Shown: positions 24,401 through 34,489 of the stretch, piece by piece
Position numbering within the stretch: position 1 is the first letter of the stretch
Layout: every line of letters begins with the position of its first letter
Notes under the pieces: generated by a model
The model's input: the letters and a program-made list of their open reading frames with translations, nothing else
What the model was told of the DNA's origin: nothing
The model's database searches: none
Assembly: GCF_949628215.1 (NCBI RefSeq)
Contig: NC_134311.1
Location: 24,118,582-24,182,581, forward strand
Source: Phalacrocorax aristotelis
Taxonomy: Eukaryota > Chordata > Aves > Suliformes > Phalacrocoracidae
Reading direction: 5' to 3'
DNA length: 64,000 nt
Position numbers and translations under genes: made by a program

Positions 24401-27400
24401 GACTTCTGTTCAGTCACCCACATACCAACAAAAGGGTTGGAAAACTACGGAGTTACTTTACTTGAACTGTGATACAGAAGCGCGAGACCTTCAGTAATTG
24501 TGTCCTTTTTCTTTTGAAGATAAATGAAGAACTCTTTGCACTGTTTGGCATGAAACAAATTGTATTGTCTTACCATCAGGCAGATGGTGTAAATGAAATA
24601 ACATGCAAGACAATCAAAGTGTTCCTTAACAAATACTGCACTGACCATCCAAATGATTGGGATGAACATTTGTCTGCTATTGCCTATGCTTTCAACTTGA
24701 CAAATTTGGTATGTGAAGATTCTTCCTCTTTTGACTGAAGGCCCCAAAATATCTGCAAAGCTGTATGCTAAATTTGCTTGCTTTTTGCTCCCCATTCACA
24801 TAGGAGCCGGATCAAAGCACCCCATATTTCCAAATGTTTAATCGAAACCCAAATGTTGTTGAGACAATGAATATATGTGTGGAAGAAGAATGTAGTATGT
24901 TTGCCAAAATATTTGAAGCAACTAAAAAAGCCAGTCAAGCACTGGAAGAAGAGAAAACCTCAGATTGCCAGGTAAGTGTTATATATTCAAATTGTAGCAG
25001 TAAGAAGGCTGAAGATAAAAAAGATGGAAAGGCTTGAAGTGTAAAGTATAACTAAACTTTTAAAGCAATGTGGAGTTTTGTGTGGGTTTTCTTGTTTTTT
25101 TGATTTTTGGTTTGGTTTCTTTTTTTTTTACTTTGCCTGTGGTCCCTCCATTCCAGTGTGCCTATTCCCATAAGTATTTGGAGTCAGTAACCTTGAAAGA
25201 GACCTATTGCCCAGAGATTCATATCTGCCTTAGAGGGCTGCATGTCTATGGAGGCTGAAAAACATTACCTATGGACTATTGATTTATGAAGATAAAATCA
25301 ATTTCTTCAGAACTCTCCAGCCCTGTATATTATGAATTACACACATCGAAAACCACTTAATGTTATTCTTCTGCATTATTGGCTGGTGTTATGAAAATAC
25401 ATGATTACTTTTGGAAAAAGAAAGTGTAATTCATATGTCTCTTTCTGTAGGTGGAGAAAAACACTTCAGATGAACAGAAAATCAGAAGCAAAATCCCTGT
25501 CAAAAGGAAGGCAAAGCAATTAAATACCCTTAGACTTAAAGTTGGTCATGAAGTCCTCAGGCAAAGAAAAAACTGGTGGAAAGATGGTCGGTTTCAGTCA
25601 GAATGGGTTGGTCCTTGTATAATAGACTATATCACAGATAATGGCTCTGCAATATTAAGAGATGCCACAGGGTCCAGGCTGAAAAGACCCATCAAGATGT
25701 CTCACCTCAAGCCATACATAAGAGGGTCCAGTGAAAAAGGTATATATATGTGTGTATTTGCAGAAAAAAACCTTGCGTTTTTGTAACTTTTCTGTCATGT
25801 CTTGGTGTTAGCTTAGGTTATTGGAATGAGCAAGTATCATTCACTAACCAGTGTGAATTAAAGTAACACTGGAGGATAATGTAATAATTGCAGTTTTTAG
25901 TATGGAGAACAGTGAGTGTGAGTGGCCTCAGACCTGTGCAGAGCATGGAACACAGCTAATGAATCACATTTAAAGTATGTTTAAAAATAGCTTTCATTAA
26001 AGTTGCTTGTAATCTGTGGTTTGGCTCTATCCATGCTGGCTGCTGAAAACATGCTAGAAGTATAATTGGGCTGAACTGTATTCAAAGAGCATTTTCGGAC
26101 TGTGTTTTTGTTTTGATGTAGACAGGATTCATATTTTTTTTTGCTTAGGCTGAGTAGTGCAGATGGTACATGTTTAGACTTTTTTTTAACAACAGAAGAG
26201 TGTTCTCTAAAGCCTTAAAACAGGAGGACTATATCAGAGAACTAATTTTTTTTGAAAGTTTGTTTTAAATTTTGCTGTTGAAGAAATAAATGTGTTTTTC
26301 TGGGCAAAGAAAATAAAATTGTCATGCTTTGCAATAAGGCTGCTCGAAATTCCCAAGGACTTGGGGAATCAGCCACCACTCTTGCTGTTAGACGTTCAGT
26401 GTGTCCTTTGCAATGCTGCTGTGTTAATCAGACAGTGGCAGCTGTCTGTGTTCAGTTGATACCATCTTTGAGTCCCCACAGGCATTTTGAGGAAAATGAG
26501 CACTGAGTGTTTAGAAGACTTCTGTCACAGAATAAGCTTTAATTAAAGGTTCTTGAAAAGTAGACCAGTTCCCACCCTCTTGGCATGTGTTGTTCAGCTT
26601 TGGTTCTTCAAAATGCATAAACTGCATTGAGATGGTAGTTTCTTCCATCACCTCTTAAAACCGAGGGATTTGCAAAGCTGAAACTAATTCTGGGATTTCA
26701 TGTAAGAAGCTGATATTTATGCCAGTTATCAGTTACAGATTTCATAACCAAGATACGAATTTCATGTCATGTCTCTAGGATGCTGCTTTTACTGTTGAAT
26801 GGTCACTCTGTGGCTTCCAGTTCTTCATTAAATTGCTGATCCATAAGGAGGAAATCACATGCATGTCAAGCATGCAGATAATGTCCAGCTGTTACAACGA
26901 CTTTGGTAAATTGTGTCACAGTATGAAACGTTAAATTTAGTTGTCTTTGAAGAATCAAAGCCTAATATGTTTACCACTAAATACTGCAGAAGCAGTAGGT
27001 AAACGGTTTCTTCCCTGTCCCAGGAAATGGCTAAATATTAGTTGTTTGACCCAGGTAAAAAATTAATTAATTGTTAATACATATAAATCTTAAAATTATA
27101 AACTGATAGTCACATATATGTACACTGTGTAGAGAGGTAAACCAAGCTTTGCCAAAGTAGTTGCCAGCCTTAACCAAAACAGCCTAACAGCAATCAAGAA
27201 AGAGTTATTTCAGTTGGGTAAGAGCAGTGAAACCAGGCAATGCATGACATAGTGGATGACACCTTTTTCATCCATAAAGAAATACATGTATCTTTGAACA
27301 AAGGACTTCTCTTTATTAGCAAGGGTGAACTTTTTTTTTATCTGCAACTTATTTATTATTCCTACTGCTGTGATGTAAGTGCGGTGTCTGTCCCTTTGCA

Positions 27401-29056
27401 TAACCTGGGATGGGAACAAAGCATTTGCAGAGTTCTCTGTGAAATAAATGTGGGAAAAGTGCATCTAGGTGAGGATATTTGTGGCCTTGCCTACCATCTT
27501 TGTAAGTGTTATGAAGTGTTTTGCTTACCCTGCTCCAAAAACCTGAAGTCTATCTTGTGTGTGTCACACTTCAGATGTGTGAGCTTGGGAGTTTTAAAGA
27601 GGAAAGGCAAAACGTGAAAATGAAGTGCTCATTTTTTATGTGAGGAAAAAAATCTTTCACAGGTGAGAACGGGCAATCAGAAGCAAGGTATTTTTTCATA
27701 ACCTTTTGTAACGCTTTTGGTCTAAAGATAAATCCTGAGTCGGTGCATTGATTAGAGCCCTTGCTACAGGCATCACAGATGTGCAGCCTGGGTCTTTACA
27801 GCCAGGGAAAGGTTCCAGGACACCTTGTGCACACATACATTTATGTGTCTGAAGTAACATTTTGTTTTTCTTGTTTGAGTGTAGTTTGGTTTAAAATTAA
27901 ACTCCAAAGAAAGCCTCTGGATCCAGTGCTCAAATGATTCAGGAATGCAAACATGTTGAGAAACATGGCTGGGAAAGTAGAGTTTCACCTCCACAGTAGC
28001 TCCCACAAAGGTCCCTCTTTGGACCTACATCTCACAAAGGAGTTTGTAGTTCCCTGTATGGAGATGCTTATCTGTTGAACGGCTCTTCTGATTTAACAGA
28101 ACACTTAATTTCACAGTAGGGTGCTCATGTGAGCAAGATGGGCCCTAACCTCATCTTCCAAAACAGAATAGTTAACTCCATGGTGGTGGCTACACTTCTA
28201 ATTTGTCTGGTCAGACTGTTCTTATTTGAAGTCATTCAAAGAAGTCAAACACTCTAAACATATACTGGATAGAAGAAAAGCTCAGTAGTACTATATAGTA
28301 GCAATCACCACTGTTGTCTTTAAATTCTGTAAAACTGTGTTTCTTTTTTTTTTTTTTCTTAAAAAAGCCTGTTGTGTTGTATTAAGACTTCCCAGGAAGA
28401 GCTTGGAGTAGCCACAGTTTTTTCTGTGTGTGCGCAAAATGGAAAAATCTGCTTGTCCATTCATTTAAGGTATTAGTTCAGGAGATGACTATGACAGACA
28501 TCAAGCTAGCCACTGACCAGCAAAGAAAAGCTCTTAGTGTGGAGCACTGCAAGGATTATTTTGTGGTAATGAGGTGCAGCCAAACTTTTCATGCTCAGTT
28601 AAATCAGGAAATTCACATTATCAGACTGCTGTCACTCAAACATTCTTGTCCTCTCGTGGAAATTGTTTTGAAAAATAAGTTATCACCTCACTAACACTGT
28701 AAGTATGGCTTTCAGTAAACTAGAATGATCTGATTTAATGGTACTTTTCTTTTACAGACAACCATAATTTTTTACAAGGTGCAGTAGTTGTTGACCATGA
28801 CTATATTGGCTTATCTGAAAGATCCTGCAATCCAAGCCAACAAGACACTATTGCTGAAGGGGAAATAAATGCCTACACAAGAGATGTCATGTCTGTTGTG
28901 CAAATGCCACCTGCAGCCTGCAAAGACCAAGAATCAACAGATGGTAAACATCAGTCTGAGCTGACAGAAGATCATTGCACTGAGTCAAACAATGCAAAGC
29001 TGAAGCAATGGCCATCACCTTGTTGGACACTTCAAACAAAGACAGAGGATACTTAA
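21273..29056 (+). CDS. GIN1: GIN1, Gypsy-integrase-derived host protein (7 coding exons, complete)
   Basis: GIN1 is a single-copy vertebrate gene domesticated from the integrase of a Gypsy-like or GIN-transposon element; its function is not established. Coding pieces: 21273-21411, 22242-22435, 23541-23846, 24520-24708, 24804-24971, 25451-25739, 28758-29056. They total 1,584 nt (527 codons plus stop), close to the mammalian length. Domains in order: basic N terminus; H2C2 zinc-binding domain with H78, H85, C115 and C118; integrase core with D146, D205 and E239 in the DDE positions; and a C-terminal integrase domain around residues 350-420 with WVGPC and KMSHLKPYI. All introns are GT-AG. The start ATG at 21,273 has G at -3 and +4. 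The position head-to-head with PPIP5K2 and tail-to-tail with PAM matches vertebrate synteny. Confidence 0.95.
22242..22435 (+). CDS. GIN1: GIN1 coding exon 2 (residues 47-111)
   Basis: The exon holds the histidine half of the H2C2 zinc domain: CHENAAGTHHGISRTL followed by NYYWTSVTNDVKQW. The His-x6-His spacing equals that of retroelement integrases. The donor is TGG/GTACGG, phase 0. Confidence 0.94.
23541..23846 (+). CDS. GIN1: GIN1 coding exon 3 (residues 112-213)
   Basis: The exon starts VYACQHCQVAK, the cysteine half of the zinc domain, with C115 lying 29 residues after H85. It then runs into the integrase core: TIDLMGPF holds the first acidic residue (D146), MTDLFTKW follows, and PIDQGKEL holds the second (D205). 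Confidence 0.95.
24520..24708 (+). CDS. GIN1: GIN1 coding exon 4 (residues 214-276)
   Basis: The exon encodes INEELFALFGMKQIVLSYHQ, then ADGVNEITCKTIKVFLNKY. The glutamate in VNEIT (E239) aligns with the third DDE residue of the YHPQTDGQTER-like block. The acceptor is CTTTTGAAG and the donor TTTG/GTATGT. Confidence 0.93.
24804..24971 (+). CDS. GIN1: GIN1 coding exon 5 (residues 277-332)
   Basis: The exon encodes EPDQSTPYFQMFNRNP and then an acidic and helical stretch, FAKIFEATKKASQALEEEK. STPYFQMF corresponds to the ...TPYeLlyGR-type segment of integrases. The donor is CCAG/GTAAGT. Confidence 0.93.
25451..25739 (+). CDS. GIN1: GIN1 coding exon 6 (residues 333-428)
   Basis: The exon opens with a lysine-rich linker, then LKVGHEVLRQRKNWWKDGRF, SEWVGPCIIDYI and RPIKMSHLKPYIRGSSEK. 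This is the small SH3-like C-terminal domain of Gypsy-type integrases. Its last base starts an aspartate codon completed by the next exon. Confidence 0.95.
25740..28757. other. GIN1 last intron (3 kb)
   Basis: This is AT-rich intronic DNA. The ORFs at 27,240-27,617 and 28,428-28,694 have no family resemblance and no splice context that would extend GIN1. The smaller GIN1 introns (21,412-22,241; 22,436-23,540; 23,847-24,519; 24,972-25,450) are likewise featureless to me. Confidence 0.5.
28758..29056 (+). CDS. GIN1: GIN1 last coding exon (residues 429-527)
   Basis: The exon begins DNHNFLQGAVVVDHDYIGL, matching the family, and continues as a poorly conserved tail to TAA at 29,054. The last 20 or so codons appear to be in a different frame from the mammalian tail (see findings). 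The start and frame of the exon are secure; the natural C terminus is less so. Confidence 0.88.
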
Positions 29057-29420
29057 GCATAGTCTCATGTCGTGTCATTGCCAAACAGTTCGGAACTTCT
29101 GTGGCAGGCTGAAAAAACCCGTAGTATCTCCAAATTCCTTACTTAGATCTACGTTACTATTTTATGAATATGAGAGTACTACAGGTGTCCACTGGGTAAT
29201 TTGTATGGGCATTCAGAAGGCATTGCTCTGTTACCAAAACATAGGCACCATCTAGTGAAAGCACATGTTCTACTATTGTACAAATTAAAGAACATCATAC
29301 GTCTCCAGTGGTTAATTTACACGGGCATTGAGAAGCACTCACTCAGTGCCCGTGTACTGACCAAAAACAGAGGCACAACCTAGTGAAAACACATGTCCTC
29401 ATCATGCATTTGAATTTCAG
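29057..29420 (+). other. GIN1: GIN1 3' UTR with imperfect tandem duplication
   Basis: This follows the stop codon directly. An ATTAAA hexamer at 29,284 is a possible poly(A) signal, although the duplication continues beyond it and the true end may be further on. Two related copies of roughly 100 bp start near 29,187 and 29,301, sharing GGTAATTT/GGTTAATTT, GGGCATT, AAC(A)TAGGCAC-like and CTAGTGAAA words. Confidence 0.5.
29319..29355 (+). repeat. 14-bp-stem hairpin in the GIN1 3' UTR
   Basis: The arms at 29,319-29,332 (ACACGGGCATTGAG) and 29,342-29,355 (CTCAGTGCCCGTGT) pair over all 14 positions, with one G-U wobble in RNA, around a 9-nt loop. It lies inside the second copy of the duplicated segment; the first copy lacks the second arm. 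Confidence 0.75.
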
Positions 29421-31667
29421 ATTTTGTTGGTAGAATGGCAGTACCTTGCTGTTATCCTGTCAGGCCACATTGCATCATTTCACTGTAATGACCTTTTCAT
29501 GAATTCTTACTTGACTCATTCCTAATGTGCAGAGATACTGTGGGATGAATATAATCTTGATGTAAATTTTGCCTCCACTGTAGAGAATCCTTTTCCTGTT
29601 ATAAAACAGATTTGTTGTTTTTTTGGGGTTGGGTTTTTTTTTTCTGAGAAGCTGCAGACTGTGACTCGTTAGTTTCTCTAAGATCTCACAAAACAGTAAA
29701 GCTGCCAAAATCAAGTGTGTGTAATGCTTTGCATATGAAACGAGGCCTTTAGGTGCTCCCCACTCATGAAAACTCTGCTAGCATGAGCAATTTTTTTAAT
29801 TTCTTAGGTGTGTCAAAATCTTAAGCGCATTCACTATTCATTTGTGCTTTCTTTACAAACATCTTGTTTCATTTATGTTTACATCTCCCCAGAGCCAGTA
29901 CAGGTTTGGAGATTTTCCTAGATGACTGGCAGTGGAAGGTGAAGCACTGGTGTTACCCTCTGAATTTCTTGAGTAAGGAATTCCTCTGAATTCCTTGAGT
30001 AAGTTAATTACTGGTCTGCCAATTAATTACTTTCTGCCAAGAAGCCTGTATTTCGAACTCAGCTGAACAGGAATTATTTCATGTGGAAAACTGATGAGAG
30101 CAAGTCAGTTCTTTTTATAGGGGACTGACATGAAGAGGGAGAAAAATAGCAGAGAACTGCATTTAGAAAGTCAGCAGCTTCTCTCTGATACTGTGGAAGA
30201 TTTGCTTATCTTGCTGTCTCAGTGTGTGCGTTCCTGCTCATCTCTGTGGCTGAATGTCATGTGACTTAAAACACATATGGAAGAAAGTGCAATTCATTAA
30301 GAGTTTTCAGTTAATCTTAGGTAACAACATTTGGTCCTCAAGGCTGATTAGGTACTGTACTTATACAGAAATTTGTACCTAATGTACAGTATGTCTTTGA
30401 TATCATGGGCCGCAGCTCTGTAAGAGCAGCTCAGCACAATGACAGGATGCTATCTCAAAATTCAAATGAAGAAATACTTCATACTCAAAGTATTTTGTGT
30501 CCTCTGAAAATCTAGTCCTATTTATGTAAAGTCCATATATACTTTTTTTCCACTGAGACTGTTTCAGAAAGAGGGTACTGGGAGGCAGCTGGGGATGCTG
30601 GCCTAACAGGCTCCTCCATGGAGCTCTTGGAGACGAACAGCCCTTGTGTGGGCACTGGCAAACATACACAAGCTGAAAAGCCCATCTCTGTGTTAGCTGC
30701 TGTTACCCCATGCTGTGCTGTCCTCTGAGGACAGCTGGCCTCTGTAGTCATCAGTCTAGTGCAGTCAAGAAAGCAAAGAAAGTGGGCTTGGTGAAATACA
30801 TTCGTCTTGTCTGAAAAAGAAAAAATGCTAGGAAATCCTGTCAAACTAGTTACAGTAGAAGAAAAAACAGGTAAATATGATATAATTGGTAATTATGAAC
30901 AGTGGTCTTACTTTGATATTTTTTTTCCCCAGTAATGAGCACTGTGGTCATACGGTATTTTTTCCCTGGAATAGTAATTTAAAGTCAGTAATCTGGGTGC
31001 TGTGTGCCATGGTCACCCGAGGTTTGTGTCGTGATCATGGTGTGGCAGCCTAAATTGTTCCTATGTTAATGCTTAACAGAGGCCTGGGCGTTTTAAGCCA
31101 CCCCTGCCTTCTCAGTATGTACCTTTGTTTCTACCACTGTGCTTATTGGCTGAAGGGACATCAGCTGGTTTTGGTTTAGTTATATTGTTAGATACATTGT
31201 GAAACTGTGAAAAAAACCCACCAGGAAACCTGAGGCTTTGTGAGCAGCATGCTGGGGAAACTCAGAGAAACCCCTCACAGCTTTGCCATGGCGAAGGGCT
31301 GTTCTGTGTATGCTTGTGACCGCAGTCAGTGAGTTGCCTACTCTTGGTTTGTATTTTAACCAACTTGGGTAAATGCACTATGTCAGTCTGTACACAGATA
31401 TGGTTTATGATAGGACAATAGCAAAGACTATTTCATAAGAGAATTCTTAGAAATGCTTTTTTCTCACAGAGTTTATGCCCCCTCACAGGAAGTTGTATAG
31501 AGGAGTAGAAGGGTGTACAGCGTGAGAGAAAAAGTGTAAATTTACTCATACCTCACAGCACAGAACTATGAATGTTTATCATTTGCGTTAGCCAGTAGTG
31601 CTGACTACCAGCTCGGAGTTTGATGAAAAACACTATAAAATAATCTGCTAGTGAAAAGACTGTACAA
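29421..31667. other. Intergenic DNA downstream of GIN1
   Basis: I see no gene here. The stretch 31,000-31,450 is somewhat GC-richer and could be an old LTR-like repeat, but I cannot assign it. Confidence 0.45.
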
Positions 31668-34489
31668 ATGGAAACAAACAGGAGGAACTGGAGCTCTGTG
31701 CCCCCTCAGAAGGGTATGACATCATAGGAGTAACTGAAACGTGGTGGGACAACTCAAATGACTGGGGGATCGCAATGGACAGTTACAGGCTCTTTCGTAA
31801 AGACAGGCAGGGTAGAAGAGGTGGAAGAGTTGCACTCTACATCAAGGAAAACCTCAAATGTATCAAAGTCAACTATGGTGATTGCAACTGCTCTGTCAAA
31901 TGCCTCTGGGATAAAGTCAGGGGTCATATCCAAGCAGGACCTCACAGTGGGCATCTGCTACCAACCTCCTAACCACAATGACAATGCCGATGAAGCGATA
32001 CTGGGGGCACTAAAGCAAGCTGCTGGCCAACAGAACCTGCTCCTTATGGGTGACTTCAACTACCCAGACATCTGCTGGAAGAACAATTCGGCAGCTCACA
32101 TGTCATCCACCAAGTTCCTGGAATGCGTAGAGGACTGCTTCCTCATACAAATGTTAGATGTGCCAACCAGGAATGAGGCGCTGATGGGCTTGCTGTTCAC
32201 AAACTGAGAAAACCTGCTTTGTAATATCTCGGTTAGTGATAGCCTCGGCTGCAGTGATCACAATATTGTGGAGTTCAGGATCCTGCTGAGTGTGCTGAAG
32301 GTCACTTCTAAGACAAGGAATCTGGATTTTAGAAGAGCAAACTTCAGCTCGCTTAGACCCCAGCTGGGAGGGATTCCTTAGGAAGCTTCCATGGAAGACA
32401 AAGGAGCTAGTGAGTGCTGGGAATCCTTAAAGAACTCTCTATGGGAAGCACAAAGCCAGTTTATCCCCTACAAAGGAAAGGGAAGTAAGCAGAGCAAGAG
32501 GCCCCCATGGCTCAACCATGACCTCCTGGGTCTACTCAAATCCAAAAGGGAAGCACACCAGAAATGGAGAAGTGGAGGACTATCTGTTGAGAACCACAAG
32601 GGCATTGCCAGAGAGTGCAGAGACACAGTTAGAAAAGCAAAAGCCCAATTTTAATTGAAACCGGCTGTAGACATAAAAAATAACAGGAAAGGTTTCTTCG
32701 GGTATGTCAACCGTAAGCAGAAACAGAAGGAAAACCTAGGCCCACTGTTAAACAGAATAGGGGAGTCAGTCACCAGCAATGCTGAAAAGGCAGAGATCCT
32801 CAACACTTTCTTCAGCTCTTTCTTTACCAACACTGTTGGGTCCCAGGCTTTGTTTGGGAATGAAACTGCCGGTTGATCCAAACACTGACCCACCATCAGT
32901 GAAGGAAGAGTTAGTACATGAATTATTACAGGAGCCTGACCCCCACAAATCAATGGGCCCTGACGCCATCCACCCGAGGGTGTTGAAAGAGCTGGCTGAT
33001 GTCATTGCAAGGCCACTCTCCATAACCTTTGAGAAGTCATGGAGAACGGGGGATGTCCCAGAGGACTGGAGGAAGGCAAACGTTACCCCTATGTACAAGA
33101 AAGGCTTGAGGGAGGATCCGGGTAACTATAGGCCCATCAGCCTTACCTCAATCCCTGGGAAAGATATGGAACAAATCCCCCTGGGGGCCACCACAAGTCA
33201 AATGAAGCACGTGATTGGGAAAAGCCAACATGGCTTCACTAAGGGCAGATCGTGCTTGACAAACCTGGTGGCCTTCTATGACAAAGTGACTAGCCTGGTT
33301 GACATGGTGTAGGCTGTGGACATTGTCTACCTGGACTTCTCCAAGGCCTTTGATGCGGTCCCCCACAGTCTCCTGCTGGAGAAGTTAATGCGTTATGGCC
33401 TAGACAAGTGGTCTGTGCAGTGGGTGGGGAACTGGCTGACAGGCCGCACCCAAAGGGTGGTGATAAATGGCTCCTTTTCCAAGTGGCAACCTGTCACAGG
33501 TGGGGTCCCCCAGGGATCGATATTGGGCCCAATGTTATTCAACAGCTTTATAAGTGATCTGGATAATGGGATCAAGTGTTGCCTGATGAAGTTTGCAGAT
33601 AACACCAACATGAGCAGGGAAGTAGACACTCCAGATGGGAGACCTGCTCTGCAGGGAGATCTGGATGGGCTGGAAGAGTGGGCCAACAGGAACCTTATGA
33701 AGTGCAACACGGAGAAGTGTAAGGTCATGCAACTGGGAAACATCATCCAGGAGTGCAGCACAGACTGGGACCCACCTGGCTGGAGAGCAGCTCTGTGGAA
33801 AGGGACCTGGGGGTCCTGGTGGACAGGAAGCTCTACATGAGCGAACAGTGTGCTGCTGCTATGGCCAAGAAGGCCAACAGGATGCTGGGTTGCATCAAAA
33901 AGGGCATCGCCAGCAGAGAGAAAGAAGTCATTATCCCGCTCTACTCAGCGCTTGTCAGGCCACACCTGGAGTCCTGTGTACAGTTCTGGTCCCCGCTATA
34001 CAAAAAGGATGTGGACAGGCTGGAAGGGGTCCAGAGAAGGGCCACCAAGATGACCAAAGGATTGGGAAGCCTGCCATACGAGGATAGGCTGGGAGAACTC
34101 GGTTTGTTCAGCCTTGAGAAAAGGAGGCTTAGAGGGGATCTCATCACCGTGTACCAGTGCAGCTGTTGCAGCACCGTGTACCAGTAGGGGCAGCTACAGA
34201 GAAGATGGAGATTCCCTTTTTACAAGGAGTCACATGGAGAGGACAAGGGGGAATGGACAGAGGTTGCTTTTGGGAGATTCCGATTAGACACAAGGGGGAA
34301 ACTTTTCACATTGAGGAGAGTCAACCACTGGAATAATCTCCCCAGGGAAGCGGTTGACTCGACCACATTGGACAACTTCAAAGTCACCTGGGCAGGGTGC
34401 TGGGCCATCTTGTGTAGACTGCGCTCTTCCCAGAAAGGTTGGACTAGATCATCCCTGAGGTTCCTTCCAACATGTGATTCTGTGAAATG
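31668..34489 (+). mobile_element. CR1 LINE, 2.8 kb, 5'-truncated and broken
   Basis: ORF2 remnants run in order. The endonuclease region (31,690-32,206) contains GVTETWWDN, then GRVALYIKENLKCIK in one frame and LLLMGDFNYPDICWKN in another. The reverse-transcriptase region (32,655-33,740) contains [31 protein letters not shown] and GVPQGSILGPMLFN. The 3' part (33,750-34,190) contains [12 protein letters not shown]. The copy is inactive: frames change several times, a TAG falls before the YLDFSKAFD block, and the catalytic FADD reads FADN. It ends in the usual CR1 tail, GTGATTCTGTGAAATG. It retains nearly all of ORF2, whereas most CR1 copies are under 1 kb. Confidence 0.93.

Noticed and set aside
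28428..28694. An 88-codon ORF as an extra GIN1 exon
   Set aside because: The GIN1 frame passes cleanly from the exon ending at 25,739 to the one starting at 28,758, matching the family. This ORF has no family resemblance.
32779..33840. Reverse-transcriptase ORFs as an active gene
   Set aside because: They are parts of a broken CR1 with internal stops, frame changes and an altered catalytic motif.
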